Numbered from the stretch's first letter, positions 27,685 to 37,027 are shown. The stretch: DNA of 64,000 nucleotides from Xenophilus sp. E41 (GCF_003671765.1 NZ_QPIB01000036.1:22097-86096), one strand, 5' to 3'. Numbers and translations: made by a program. The notes: generated by a model not told the origin, from the letters alone.

Positions 27685-28164
27685 ATGCCCAACATCCCCG
27701 CCGATGCCTGCACCCTGCTGGACAACGACCACAAGAACGTCAAGAAGATGTTCGAGACCTACGAGTCCCTGAACTCGTCCAAGGCGCAGGACGTGCATAG
27801 CCGCAAGCTCGAGCTGGCGCGCCACATCTGCCTCGAACTGACCGTGCATACGCAGATCGAGGAAGAGATCTTCTACCCCGCGCTGCGCGGCCAGATCCGC
27901 GACGAGGACCTGCTGGACGAGGCGAACGTCGAGCACCAGAGTGCCAAGGACCTCATCGCCCAGATTGAGCAGGCCTCCGAGGTCGACGACATGTTCGACG
28001 CCCGCGTGAAGGTGCTGGGCGAGTACATCGACCACCACGTGAAGGAGGAGCGCAACGAGCTGTTCCCGCAGGCCCGCGACAGTGGTGTCGACCTGGTGAG
28101 CCTGGGCGAACTGCTGCGCCTGCGCAAGGTCGACCTCATGGAAGAGCAGACCGCCGCGGCCTGA
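27685..28164 (+). CDS. Hemerythrin-domain protein
   Basis: A 159-aa four-helix HHE cation-binding protein. The iron-ligand pattern is seen as LLDNDHKNVKKMF, HICLELTVHTQIEEEIFYP, NVEHQSAKDLI and EYIDHHVKEERNELFP. It may bind O2 or act as an iron/redox sensor. An AAGGAG site precedes ATG 27685. It follows the DUF3175 gene in the same direction. The stress-linked role is inferred. Confidence 0.88.
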   Translation: MPNIPADACTLLDNDHKNVKKMFETYESLNSSKAQDVHSRKLELARHICLELTVHTQIEEEIFYPALRGQIRDEDLLDEANVEHQSAKDLIAQIEQASEVDDMFDARVKVLGEYIDHHVKEERNELFPQARDSGVDLVSLGELLRLRKVDLMEEQTAAA

Positions 28165-28352
28165 GCGGCGGTACGTGGCGCTGGCCGGTGCGCCTGCCTC
28201 GCGCAGCGCAGGCCCACGCCCGTCATCCTTCCACTACAGGACGGCCGTCGCTGTCCGACACGCGGTGCCGGCGGCGCGCGTAGGGTGAGGCAGGACGTTG
28301 CGGCGCATGGCGCTCGCGGCACCTTCCACCCACCCCCTACGAGGTCCCGACC

Positions 28353-29147
28353 ATGCAGAGCACCGAATTGCGTCCCCTGGCCATCGTCACCGGCGCATCG
28401 TCCGGCATCGGCCACCAGCTGGCCCGCCTCGCGGCCACGCATGGCTACGACGTGGCGGTGGCTGCCGACGAGCCGCTCGCCGACACCCTGGCCAGCCTGC
28501 GCGCGCTGGGCGCCCAGGCCGACGGCGTCGAGGTCGACCTCGCCACGCGCGAAGGCGTCGACGCACTGCTCGCACTGACCGCGGGGCGGCCGGTGGAGGC
28601 GCTGTTCGCGAACGCAGGGCACGGGCTCGGACACGGCGTCCTGCAACAGGATTTCGAGCAGATCCGCCACCTCATCGACACCAACATCACCGGCACCGTG
28701 GACCTCGTGCAGCGCGTGGCGCGTGGCATGTGCGAGCGGGGCCGCGGGCGCATCCTCGTGACGGGCTCGATCGCCGGCTTCCAGCCCGGCAGCTTCCAGG
28801 CGGTCTACAACGGCACCAAGGCCTTCATCGATTCCTTCGTCGTCGCGCTGCGCAACGAGCTGCAGGGCACCGGCGTGAGCGTGACCTGCCTGCAGCCCGG
28901 CGTGACCGACACCCGCTTCTTCGCCCGCGCGGGCATGCTGGACACGCCGGTCGGCCGCCAGGACGACAAGGCCGATCCGGCCGAGGTGGCGCGCATCGGT
29001 TTCGACGCCATGATGAAGGGCGAGGCGGAGGTCGTGGCGGGCTGGAAGAACAAGCTGCAGGTCGCGCTGTCGCACGTCACGCCGAACGAGACCCTCGCCG
29101 AGCAGCACCGCAAGCTGGCCGAGCCCGACGGCAAGGGCCCGGCCTGA
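28353..29147 (+). CDS. Short-chain dehydrogenase/reductase (264 aa)
   Basis: Classical SDR with the nucleotide loop TGASSGIG at residues 15-22, the NAGHG strand and the catalytic pattern S...Y...K (TGSIAGFQPGSFQAVYNGTKAF). The Tyr and Lys are in place. The C-terminal part (ETLAEQHRKLAEPDG) is longer than a minimal SDR. Substrate unknown. It is separated from the hemerythrin gene by 188 bases with no evident feature. Confidence 0.85.
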   Translation: MQSTELRPLAIVTGASSGIGHQLARLAATHGYDVAVAADEPLADTLASLRALGAQADGVEVDLATREGVDALLALTAGRPVEALFANAGHGLGHGVLQQDFEQIRHLIDTNITGTVDLVQRVARGMCERGRGRILVTGSIAGFQPGSFQAVYNGTKAFIDSFVVALRNELQGTGVSVTCLQPGVTDTRFFARAGMLDTPVGRQDDKADPAEVARIGFDAMMKGEAEVVAGWKNKLQVALSHVTPNETLAEQHRKLAEPDGKGPA

Positions 29148-29197
29148 CGCTGCAGGCCTCGAGTGCGTATGGCGGCTCGACGCGCCACAATCGCGCC

Positions 29198-29782
29198 ATG
29201 CGACGCCTTGCCTTCTGCTTCGTCCTCCTCGCTGCGACGGCGGGTGTGCACGCCGACGTGCTGCGCTGCACCGATGCGGCGGGCAAGGTCAGCTACACCG
29301 ACCAGGCCGCCTGCCCCGCGGGCTCGAAACCGACCGGCAACGTGCCGGTGCCCGAGGCGGCCCCGCCCGGCTATGCGGCGAGCGAGCGTGCGGCCCAGGA
29401 TCAGCTCGACAGCGTGAACCGCGCCCGTCAGCTGCAGCAGGAGGCGGTCGACGGGGCCAGCCGGCCCGTCCAGCCACCGGCGGGCGCGGCGATCATCGAC
29501 GGCCGCGGCGGCAATGCGCGCGAGGCAGCGCCCGATCCGCGCTACAGCGACCGCGGCGAGCCGGGCGTCGTGGCCGACACCTGGTACCCCTATGGCGGCG
29601 GCTACCACGGCCGGCCGGCACCGCCGCCGCGCGACATGCGCCCGACGATCCGCAACTGCGACGCCAACGGCTGCACCGACACCTTGGGCAACCACACCAA
29701 CCGCAAGGGGCAGATCGACCGCTACCAGAACGGCGACGGCAGGACCTGCCGCCAGATCAACTCGACCCAGGTCTGCCGCTGA
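29198..29782 (+). CDS. Secreted DUF4124-type protein (194 aa)
   Basis: A Sec signal peptide (MRRLAFCFVLLAATAGVHA) is followed by a short DUF4124 core (DVLRCTDAAGKVSYTDQAAC). A low-complexity Pro/Gly region follows, then a C-terminal cysteine motif (CDANGCTDTLGNH, and CRQINSTQVCR) that may form disulfides in the periplasm. It is in the same direction as the SDR gene. The function of DUF4124 proteins is unknown. Confidence 0.8.
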   Translation: MRRLAFCFVLLAATAGVHADVLRCTDAAGKVSYTDQAACPAGSKPTGNVPVPEAAPPGYAASERAAQDQLDSVNRARQLQQEAVDGASRPVQPPAGAAIIDGRGGNAREAAPDPRYSDRGEPGVVADTWYPYGGGYHGRPAPPPRDMRPTIRNCDANGCTDTLGNHTNRKGQIDRYQNGDGRTCRQINSTQVCR

Positions 29783-29806
29783 CCGGGGCGTGACGGGCCC
29801 GCGCCC

Positions 29807-30163
29807 TCAGGGCTTGCAGGCACCGCCCATCGACACCGTGCCGTCGCGGCACTCCGTGAGGATGCGCTCACTGCCCGGGCTCCTGGCCGCGGGCGCGGCC
29901 GCCGTGGGCGTGCCGGGCGCTGCGGGCGTCGTCTCGTAGACCAGCTTCTTGCTGCCGAGCTCGCAACTGCCGACCACCTTGCCGCTGGTGACCGGCGCAT
30001 TGGCGTCGACCACCGTGACGCTGAAGCGGGTGACGCCACCCGCGGCGATCTTGCCTTCCACCTCCGAACGCAGCTGCTCGCAGCCGGTGGCCGCGTGCGC
30101 GGCCGGGGTGGTGGCCACGAGCAGGCCGGCAAGGGACAGCAGCAGCGACAACAGGGACTTCAT
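29807..30163 (-). CDS. Secreted DUF1161-like protein (118 aa)
   Basis: Signal peptide MKSLLSLLLSLAGLLVATTP is followed by CEQLRSEVEGKIAAGGV, FSVTVVDANA and GSCELGSKKLVYE, the pattern I associate with DUF1161. A Pro/Ala-rich linker leads to a C-terminal cysteine pair (ECRDGTVSMGGAC). It converges with the DUF4124 gene. It is in the same direction as the MFS gene upstream, but a 50-base gap separates them. Function unknown. Confidence 0.75.
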   Translation of the reverse strand: MKSLLSLLLSLAGLLVATTPAAHAATGCEQLRSEVEGKIAAGGVTRFSVTVVDANAPVTSGKVVGSCELGSKKLVYETTPAAPGTPTAAAPAARSPGSERILTECRDGTVSMGGACKP

Positions 30164-30213
30164 GGGCAGGAAGGGCTCGCTGGCGGGCGGGCCGACAAGG
30201 CAGGCCGACCAGT

Positions 30214-31506
30214 CTAGTCCCGCGCCCGGGCCGGCGTGTTGCCGAGTGCAAACGTGCCGGGCGCTCCCCGCAGGCGCCCGCGCGTGCGCAGCAGCAGCGT
30301 GAGGGCGATCGCCATGTTCAGCAGGTTCCAGGCAATGCCGTTGACGAAGGCCGCGTGGTAGCTGCCGGTGAGGTCGAACACCTTGCCCGACATCCAGCCG
30401 CCCAGCGCCATGCCCAGCAGCGTGCAGCCGATGATGGTGCCCACGCGCGCGCTGGCCTCGGCGGGCGGGAAATGCTCGCGCACGATGATGGCGTAGGAGG
30501 GAACGATCCCACCCTGGAACAGCCCGAACAGCGCCGACACCACGAACAGCGGCACCAGCCCGTCGAAAGGCAGGAACATCAGCAGCGCCAGGCCCTGCAG
30601 CACCGAGCCCAGCAGCAGCGTGCGCAGGCCGCCGATGCGGTCGCAGATGGCGCCCGAGACCAGCCGGCTCACGATGCCGCAGGCCAGCATCAGCGACAGC
30701 ATCTGCGCCCCGCGCGCGGCGCCGTAGCCCAGGTCGGTGCAGTAGGCCACGATGTGCACCTGCGGCATGGCCATGGCGACGCAGCAGGCGGTGCCCGCCA
30801 CGCACAGCAGCCCCTGCGCCATGCCCAGGCTGAGGCCGAAGGCCCGCATGCCGGCGGCCACCGCCGGCGACGCCCCCGTCTGCCGGGCCCCGGGCGCCGC
30901 GGCCAGCGCCGGCGGCCGCTCGCGCAGGCACAGCGCCAGGGCGGCCATGGCCACGCCGCAGACGATGCCCAGGCCCACATAGGTCGGGCGCCAGCCGGCC
31001 ACCTCGACGAAGTGCTGCACGATCGGCGGCCACACCGCGCCGGCCACGTAGTTGCCGCTGGCGCACACCGCCACCGCCATGCCGCGCCGCTTGACGAACC
31101 ACAGCGAGGTGTCGGCCACCAGCGGCGCGAACACCGCACCGCTGCCCAGCCCGATGAAGAGCGCCTGCACCAGCGAGAAGCCGAGGATGCCGCCGGTGAA
31201 GCTGCTGGCCACGAAGCCCGTGCCCACGCCCACGGCGCCCAGCAGCAGCGGCCACATCACGCCATAACGGTCGGCCAGCTTGCCCATCACCACGCCGCCC
31301 AGGCCGAAGCCCACCATCAGCAGCGTGTAGGGCAGCGAGGCCTCGGCGCGCGCCACTCCGAAGTCGGCCTGCACGGCCGGCAGCACGACGGACACGACGT
31401 ACATGCCGCTGCTGCCCACGGTCATGATGAGCAGCGTGACGATGAGGCGCATCACGGCATAGCGCGAATCCGGCAGGCGCGCCGGGCGGGGGGGCGTTGT
31501 CTCCAT
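30214..31506 (-). CDS. MFS transporter (430 aa)
   Basis: Twelve membrane segments. Loop 2-3 reads GGVVMGKLADRYG, with a conserved RxG-like segment, and the YAIIVREHFPPAEASARVG loop is seen in the C-terminal half. This resembles the oxalate/formate-antiporter-like and monocarboxylate branch of the MFS. The start at the ATG at 31504-31506 (METTPPRP) leaves a short cytoplasmic N-terminus. A perfect double hairpin lies upstream at 31669-31730, which ends the lipoprotein transcript. Substrate cannot be assigned. Confidence 0.87.
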   Translation of the reverse strand: METTPPRPARLPDSRYAVMRLIVTLLIMTVGSSGMYVVSVVLPAVQADFGVARAEASLPYTLLMVGFGLGGVVMGKLADRYGVMWPLLLGAVGVGTGFVASSFTGGILGFSLVQALFIGLGSGAVFAPLVADTSLWFVKRRGMAVAVCASGNYVAGAVWPPIVQHFVEVAGWRPTYVGLGIVCGVAMAALALCLRERPPALAAAPGARQTGASPAVAAGMRAFGLSLGMAQGLLCVAGTACCVAMAMPQVHIVAYCTDLGYGAARGAQMLSLMLACGIVSRLVSGAICDRIGGLRTLLLGSVLQGLALLMFLPFDGLVPLFVVSALFGLFQGGIVPSYAIIVREHFPPAEASARVGTIIGCTLLGMALGGWMSGKVFDLTGSYHAAFVNGIAWNLLNMAIALTLLLRTRGRLRGAPGTFALGNTPARARD

Positions 31507-31668
31507 GGGGGTCCTTGTCGGCCAGGCGCGGCATGCGGGGCCGCCGCGCCCTGCCGAGTGTGCCGCGCCGGCGGGGATCGTGCTGTCGCTCCGGGCTCGA
31601 CAGCGCTTCGCGCCCGCCTGGCGCGGGCTGCGAGCCGATTCGCCGCGAATCCGTCGGCACCGGAAACG

Positions 31669-31730
31669 CCACGGGGCGGCCGATGGGCCGCCCCGTGGGT
31701 TCCATCCGACCGGCCGGCGCGTGCCGGCCG
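31669..31730. terminator. Two adjacent perfect hairpins after the lipoprotein gene
   Basis: CCACGGGGCGGCC-N4-GGCCGCCCCGTGG (31669-31698) has a 13-bp perfect stem, and CGGCCGGC-N4-GCCGGCCG (31711-31730) an 8-bp perfect stem. They lie directly downstream of the leftward lipoprotein gene. A short TTT follows on the minus strand, so termination is likely but not textbook. Confidence 0.6.
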
Positions 31731-31736
31731 CGGGTG

Positions 31737-32396
31737 TCAGCTGCTCGGCCGGCAGTTGCCGAAGGTGCAGCGCACCGCGAGGATGCGGCCGCCGTCGCAG
31801 GGCACCGTGTAGTTCTCGTAGCCCGGGCCCTTGCCCACCAGGTTGGCGAAGGGCGTGGCGGTGCAGCGGCTGGCCTTGGCCACCTGCTCGGCGTTGTAGG
31901 TGTCGACGCCCGTGCGGCGCAGGCCCTTCACCGCGGCGGCCGGCGTCGGCGTCCAGGTGACGACGACGCTCGGGTCGGCGTTCAGGTAGCCCTTGCGCGC
32001 CATGCAGTTGGCGATCGCGCTTTCCTGGCGGGCATAAAAGGCGGCGCGCTGCGGCGAGTACACGCCGTACTCGAAGCCGTTGTTGAGGCCCCAGGTGGTG
32101 CCGGTGGTGGCCAGCGTCGGTGCCCAGCCCGACGGCATGGCCACGGCGGCCCCGAGGGTGACCGCGTTGAGGAAGAACAGCGCGTCGCGGTGCTCGTCGG
32201 GGGTGGCGAAGGTGTAGCTGCGGGCCGTCTTCTGGCAGGCGGCGACGTCGGCCTCGTAGGTGGCGGCGGGCACGTTGTTCGGCAGCACCACGGGCACGTA
32301 GTCGGCGCCGTAGCCGGAACCCGGGCCGGTCGGGGGCCGGCCGGCGCAGCCCGCCAGGATTGCCAGGGCGCAGGCGATGCCCATCCACTTCTTCAT
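31737..32396 (-). CDS. Putative lipoprotein of unknown function (219 aa)
   Basis: The lipoprotein signal has lipobox LAGC with C17 (MKKWMGIACALAILAGC). The mature part holds several cysteines and a glycine-zipper-like hydrophobic stretch (NAVTLGAAVAMPSGWAPTL). A motif-rich centre follows (CMARKGYLNAD), typical of small outer-membrane-associated proteins. No known family was assigned with certainty. Terminating hairpins follow the gene. Confidence 0.7.
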   Translation of the reverse strand: MKKWMGIACALAILAGCAGRPPTGPGSGYGADYVPVVLPNNVPAATYEADVAACQKTARSYTFATPDEHRDALFFLNAVTLGAAVAMPSGWAPTLATTGTTWGLNNGFEYGVYSPQRAAFYARQESAIANCMARKGYLNADPSVVVTWTPTPAAAVKGLRRTGVDTYNAEQVAKASRCTATPFANLVGKGPGYENYTVPCDGGRILAVRCTFGNCRPSS

Positions 32397-32517
32397 CTGT
32401 GTATTCCCTCCGCCACGGTCGGCGAGGCATCGAATCTAGCCGAAACTTTTGCTTACGTCTCGCTTTCCGGCGTTTCGCCGTCGCTTTTGCGTCGAAACGC
32501 GCCTGGGCGACCAGTGC

Positions 32518-34422
32518 TCAGGCCGCCGGCGCGGCGGCGGGCGGGGCGGGCTCCAGCAGCTCGTAGACCAGGAGCGGCTTCTGCCGGCCGCGGATGGTCA
32601 TGGCGTCGATGCGGCGGGTAGGCAGGCGGCCGGCGAGGCCGTCGAAGGTGGTCTCGGAGATCAGCACGCGGGTGCCCAGTTCCTTGTTGATGCCCTCGAT
32701 GCGGCTGGCGACGTTCACCGTGTCGCCCACGGCCGTGTAGGCGAGGCGGTCCTTCGAGCCCAGCACGCCCGTGATCGCCGGCCCGGTGTGGATGCCGATG
32801 CGGGTCTGGAACTCCGCCAGCCCGCTGGCGCGCCATTCGGCGTTGAGCACGTCCAGTTCGGCCTGCAGCTCCAGCGCGGCACGGCAGGCGCTCTCCTCGG
32901 CGTGCGGCACGTCGCCGAGCGCGCCCCAGAACACCATCGTGCCGTCGCCGATGTACTTGTCGATGGTGCCCCCGTGGCGCGTGAACACGGCCGCCGCGAG
33001 GTTGAAGTAGCGCGTCATCTGCCGCACCAGCACCTCGGTGGGCGTGGCCTCGGCGATGCGGGTGAAGCCCGCCACGTCGGTGAACATCACCGTGATCCGG
33101 CGCGGTTCGCCGCTCGGGCCGAGCGTGTGGCCGCTCTCCACCAGTTGCGTGACCACGTCGACCGGCACGAACTTGCGGAAGGCCTTGAGGCCGCGCGCCG
33201 AGTCGTCCAGCGCCTGGTCGAGGTGCTGGATCTCCAGCACCCGGCTTTCCACGCGCGGCAGGCCGTCCAGCTCGAGCCGGCCGATGCGCCGCGCGATCGA
33301 CGACAGGCTCTCCACCGGCGCCGTCACGCGCTGGGCCAGGCGCAGCGAGACACCGACGATGAGCACCAGGAAGGCCACCACCAGCAGCATCGACCACAGC
33401 ACCGCGCGCCGCAGGCCGCCCAGCAGCTTGTCCTCGGGCACCCAGCTGATCAGGCGCCAGCTGGTGGCCGGGATGCGCGAGGTCTGCACCAGGTAGCGCT
33501 GGCCGTCGAAGTCGATCGGGAAGGCCGTGCTCACCGTGCCGCGCGCGCTGCCGTCGGCCAGCATGCGGGCGTGGATGGCGCCCAGCACGCCGTTGCCGGG
33601 CAGCGCCAGGGCCTGGATGCGGCCGGGCTGGTCGCTGCGCGCCAGCACCTGGTGCTCGGCGCTGAGCAGCGCGCTGTCGCCGTAGCCGGCACGGCTGAAC
33701 AGGCGCACGAAGTCCGACAGGCGGCCCAGCGTGACGTCGCCCGAGGCCACCAGCACCTGCGCCCCGTCGCGGTCGCGGCGCTGGCCGGGGACGGCGTAGG
33801 TCACGCCCAGTTCCTGCGATGCGGCGAAGACGTAGGGCGCCGTCCAGACCGGCACGCCCTTCTGCGTCGCCTGCACGTACCAGCTGCGCGCACGCGGCTC
33901 GTACTGGGTGCGGAAGGCGGAGATGCGTTCGGTCAGGTAGCGCTGCTGGGTGTCCTTGCCTTCGTCGGCGGCGGGCTTGTACTCCCAGGTCTCGACGGTG
34001 AAATCGCGCTCGCGCACGATGTGGCGCACCGCGACCTCGGGATAGCGCTGCACCATGAGCATGCGCCCGGCGTCGTTGGCGACGTACAGGCTGTCGAGCT
34101 CGTGCGACTGCTGCAGCAGCACCCACAGCAGTTCGGCCGTGGGCACGGCGCCTTCACCCGCCGGGCGCAGGCTCGGTGCCGCACCCACCGCATCCACCAC
34201 CGAGGCGGCCTTGGCCAGGAAGGCGTTGACCTTGTCCTCGATGCGCAGGTGGTCGGCGCGGTGGGCCGACTCGCCGATGGTCGACACCAGGCGCTGCGAT
34301 CCCCAGTAGCCGATCGCCACCAGCAGCAGGGACTGGAACAGCACCACCATCGTGATGATGGTGCCGACATCGACGCGAAAGCGACGCAGGCGAGGGGAGC
34401 GGGCAGGAGCGGTGGCGGACAT
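32518..34422 (-). CDS. Membrane class III adenylate/guanylate cyclase with sensor domain
   Basis: A 634-aa protein with two membrane segments (about residues 25-45 and 320-345) that enclose a roughly 270-residue periplasmic sensor of Cache-like appearance. A HAMP-like linker (LAQRVTAPVESLSSIARRIG) leads to the cyclase domain. Cyclase residues include metal Asp in FTDVAGF and GDGTMVFWG, the Lys in DKYIGDG and the YTAVGDTVNVASRIEG block. The Thr in that block fits an adenylate cyclase, but guanylate specificity is not excluded. ATG 34420-34422 is chosen over the upstream TTG. It could sense a small ligand or redox state. Neighbours give no clue. Confidence 0.85.
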   Translation of the reverse strand: MSATAPARSPRLRRFRVDVGTIITMVVLFQSLLLVAIGYWGSQRLVSTIGESAHRADHLRIEDKVNAFLAKAASVVDAVGAAPSLRPAGEGAVPTAELLWVLLQQSHELDSLYVANDAGRMLMVQRYPEVAVRHIVRERDFTVETWEYKPAADEGKDTQQRYLTERISAFRTQYEPRARSWYVQATQKGVPVWTAPYVFAASQELGVTYAVPGQRRDRDGAQVLVASGDVTLGRLSDFVRLFSRAGYGDSALLSAEHQVLARSDQPGRIQALALPGNGVLGAIHARMLADGSARGTVSTAFPIDFDGQRYLVQTSRIPATSWRLISWVPEDKLLGGLRRAVLWSMLLVVAFLVLIVGVSLRLAQRVTAPVESLSSIARRIGRLELDGLPRVESRVLEIQHLDQALDDSARGLKAFRKFVPVDVVTQLVESGHTLGPSGEPRRITVMFTDVAGFTRIAEATPTEVLVRQMTRYFNLAAAVFTRHGGTIDKYIGDGTMVFWGALGDVPHAEESACRAALELQAELDVLNAEWRASGLAEFQTRIGIHTGPAITGVLGSKDRLAYTAVGDTVNVASRIEGINKELGTRVLISETTFDGLAGRLPTRRIDAMTIRGRQKPLLVYELLEPAPPAAAPAA

Positions 34423-34435
34423 GAACAATCGCAAC

Positions 34436-34463
34436 GGTCCCGGCAGGCCGGCGAGCCGGGACC
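34436..34463 (-). promoter_or_regulatory. 5'-leader hairpin of the cyclase gene
   Basis: GGTCCCGGC-N10-GCCGGGACC is a perfect 9-bp stem 13 bases upstream of the cyclase ATG on the transcribed strand. It could limit ribosome access or end the preceding LysR transcript. No ribosome site is obvious between it and the ATG. Confidence 0.4.
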
Positions 34464-34599
34464 GGCATCATGCGTGGACACATTCGTTTCGTCTTCCCCC
34501 TCGGGCGCTCAGGAAACAATCAAATAACAATGCATGGCGAATACGACACACTTTTTTCCTGAAACGGATGACGCACCGCCCTGAACCGGGTGCGCGGCG

Positions 34600-35496
34600 T
34601 CAGCCGATCTGCGCGAGCAGCCAGCGCCGCATCTGTGCCACGACGCCGCGTTCGTCGGGCCGTGCGGGGGTGACGAAGAAATAGCTGCGTTCGCCGCGCA
34701 GCGGCCGCGGGCAGGCCACCACCAGCTCGCCGCGGGCGAGTTCGGCCTCGATCAGCAGCAGCGGCATCAGCGCGACCCCGAGCCCGTGCGCGGCCGCCAC
34801 GGCCAGCATCGAGAACAGCTCGTAGCGCGGCCCGCTGCGCGCGCGCGGCGCCTCCACGCCCTGGGCATCGAACCACTGCCGCCAGCCCTCGGGCCGCGTG
34901 CTCTGCTGCAGCAGCGGCAGGCGCGCCACGGCCGCGGGCGTGAGCTGCCGCTTCGGCGCGATGAGCGCGGGGCTGCACACCGGCACCACGTCCTCGTGCA
35001 TCAGCACGGTGGAACGGGTGCCGGCCCAGTTGGCCGCCTGCTCGGCCGTGCCCGCGTACAGGGCCGCGTCGAAAGGCGAGTCGGCAAAGAGGAAGGGCCG
35101 CGTGCGCGTTTCGATGTGGACCGTGACGTCGGGATGCTCCTGCGCAAAGGCCGGCAGCCGCGGGATCAGCCAGCGCGTGGCGAAGGTGGGCACCGCCGCG
35201 AGCTGCAGCGCGCCGCCGCTGCCCTGGCGCGCCATGGCGTCCAGCGTGTCGCGCTCCATGGCGTCGAGCTGGCGCGAGATCTGGCGCGCGTAGTCGGCGC
35301 CGGCGGCCGTGAGTTGCACGCCGTGGCGCGTGCGGCGGAACAGGGCCAGGCCCATGAATTCCTCGAGCGCGCCGATCTGGCGCGACACGGCGCTCTGCGT
35401 GAGCGCCAGTTCCTGCGCGGCGCGCGTGTAGCTCTCGTGCCGCGCGGCGGCCTCGAAGCAGGCGAGGGACTGGGTCGAGGGGATTTTTCGGCGCAT
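34600..35496 (-). CDS. LysR-family regulator next to glutaryl-CoA dehydrogenase
   Basis: 298 aa. The N-terminal HTH (LACFEAAARHESYTRAAQEL, then LTQSAVSRQIGALEEFMG) is followed by a LysR co-inducer domain. It is divergent from gcdH with a 197-base gap that likely carries both promoters. In related bacteria a LysR protein called GcdR controls gcdH in glutarate/lysine catabolism. I infer the same role here, but I use no symbol. Start is the first ATG after AT-rich leader sequence. Confidence 0.88.
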   Translation of the reverse strand: MRRKIPSTQSLACFEAAARHESYTRAAQELALTQSAVSRQIGALEEFMGLALFRRTRHGVQLTAAGADYARQISRQLDAMERDTLDAMARQGSGGALQLAAVPTFATRWLIPRLPAFAQEHPDVTVHIETRTRPFLFADSPFDAALYAGTAEQAANWAGTRSTVLMHEDVVPVCSPALIAPKRQLTPAAVARLPLLQQSTRPEGWRQWFDAQGVEAPRARSGPRYELFSMLAVAAAHGLGVALMPLLLIEAELARGELVVACPRPLRGERSYFFVTPARPDERGVVAQMRRWLLAQIG

Positions 35497-35693
35497 GGTA
35501 TTCGGCGGCTACATAGTTGGACCGTGAGCGATGTGGGGTTTGCAGGGCGGACACCCGCTCCAAGACATGAGCGAACAGCATATCTGGATGTGGAATTCTC
35601 GTTTGCCCGTGGCGCGGCGGCGGTCGTACGATGGCAGCCTTTCCCCCTTGTCCATCGCCGCGCATCGCGCACAGCCTGTCGGAGACCGCACAC

Positions 35694-36893
35694 ATGGCCA
35701 CCAAAGCCGCCTTCCATTGGGACGACCCCTTCCTGCTCGAGCAGCAGCTCACCGACGACGAGCGCGCCGTGCGCGATGCCGCCAACGCCTACTGCCAGGA
35801 CAAGCTGGCGCCGCGCGTGCTGGAGATGTTCCGCGGCGAGAAGACCGACCTCACGATCTTCCGCGAGATGGGCGAGCTGGGCCTGCTGGGCCCGACCATC
35901 CCCGAGCAGTACGGCGGCCCCGGCCTCAACTACGTCTGCTACGGCCTCATCGCCCGTGAAGTGGAGCGCGTCGATTCCGGCTACCGCTCCATGGCCAGCG
36001 TGCAGTCGTCTCTGGTGATGGTGCCGATCTACGAATTCGGCTCCGAGGCGCAGAAGCAGAAGTACCTGCCCAAGCTGGCCAGCGGCGAGTGGATCGGCTG
36101 CTTCGGCCTGACCGAGCCCGACCACGGTTCCGACCCCGGCAGCATGGCCACCCGCGCCTACAAGACCGACGGCGGCTACCGCCTCAAGGGCAACAAGATG
36201 TGGATCACCAACTCGCCGGTGGCCGACGTCTTCGTCGTCTGGGCCAAGGAAGTGAGCGAAGGCGGCGCCGTCGGCCCGATCCGTGGCTTCGTGCTCGAGA
36301 AGGGCATGAAGGGCCTCTCGGCGCCGGCCATCCACGGCAAGGTGGGCCTGCGCGCGTCCATCACCGGCGAGATCGTCATGGACGACGTCTTCGTGCCCGA
36401 AGAGAACGCCTTCCCCGAGGTGCAGGGCCTCAAGGGCCCCTTCACCTGCCTGAACAGCGCGCGCTACGGCATCAGCTGGGGCGCGATCGGCGCCGCCGAG
36501 GACTGCTGGCACCGTGCCCGCCAGTACGTGCTGGACCGCAAGCAGTTCGGCCGCCCGCTGGCCGCCAACCAGCTGATCCAGAAGAAGCTGGCCGACATGC
36601 AGACCGAGATCACGCTGGGCCTGCAGGGCAGCCTGCGCCTGGGCCGCATGAAGGACGAGGGCATCGCCGCGGTGGAGATCACCTCCATCATGAAGCGCAA
36701 CAACTGCGGCAAGTCGCTCGACATCGCCCGCATGGCGCGCGACATGATGGGCGGCAACGGCATCAGCGACGAGTTCGGCGTGGCACGCCACCTGGTCAAC
36801 CTCGAGGTGGTCAACACCTACGAGGGCACGCACGATGTGCACGCCCTCATCCTCGGCCGTGCGATCACGGGGATCGCGGCGTTCTCGAACTGA
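35694..36893 (+). CDS. gcdH: Glutaryl-CoA dehydrogenase
   Basis: A 399-aa acyl-CoA dehydrogenase that oxidises and decarboxylates glutaryl-CoA to crotonyl-CoA with FAD. Diagnostic residues are Arg98 in [14 protein letters not shown] (binds the glutaryl carboxylate) and catalytic Glu377 in [18 protein letters not shown]. The FAD blocks [17 protein letters not shown] and [13 protein letters not shown] are intact. Length is as expected. ATG 35694 is preferred to the upstream ATG at 35631 because the shorter form matches GCDH N-termini. The CoA-transferase downstream likely supplies glutaryl-CoA, and element C lies between them. Confidence 0.95.
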   Translation: MATKAAFHWDDPFLLEQQLTDDERAVRDAANAYCQDKLAPRVLEMFRGEKTDLTIFREMGELGLLGPTIPEQYGGPGLNYVCYGLIAREVERVDSGYRSMASVQSSLVMVPIYEFGSEAQKQKYLPKLASGEWIGCFGLTEPDHGSDPGSMATRAYKTDGGYRLKGNKMWITNSPVADVFVVWAKEVSEGGAVGPIRGFVLEKGMKGLSAPAIHGKVGLRASITGEIVMDDVFVPEENAFPEVQGLKGPFTCLNSARYGISWGAIGAAEDCWHRARQYVLDRKQFGRPLAANQLIQKKLADMQTEITLGLQGSLRLGRMKDEGIAAVEITSIMKRNNCGKSLDIARMARDMMGGNGISDEFGVARHLVNLEVVNTYEGTHDVHALILGRAITGIAAFSN

Positions 36894-36903
36894 AAGCGGA
36901 CAT

Positions 36904-37011
36904 CCGTACGCGAAGGGCGCGAAGATTTCGCGAAAGACGCGAAAGCAAGAACAAGAAAATCTTGGATGTTTCTTTCGCGCCCTTCGCGTAACTTTCGCGC
37001 CCTTCGCGTTC
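36904..37011. repeat. Dispersed element C, copy 2
   Basis: Its left arm differs from copy 1 (4095) only at a few bases (GCGAAGGGCGCGAAGATTTC). The right arm is again CGCGCCCTTCGCG-type units, forming a long imperfect stem in the gcdH/CoA-transferase gap. The location between two genes of one pathway matches copy 1, also inside an operon. Confidence 0.75.
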
Positions 37012-37027
37012 CGGTACCCGAATTTCC

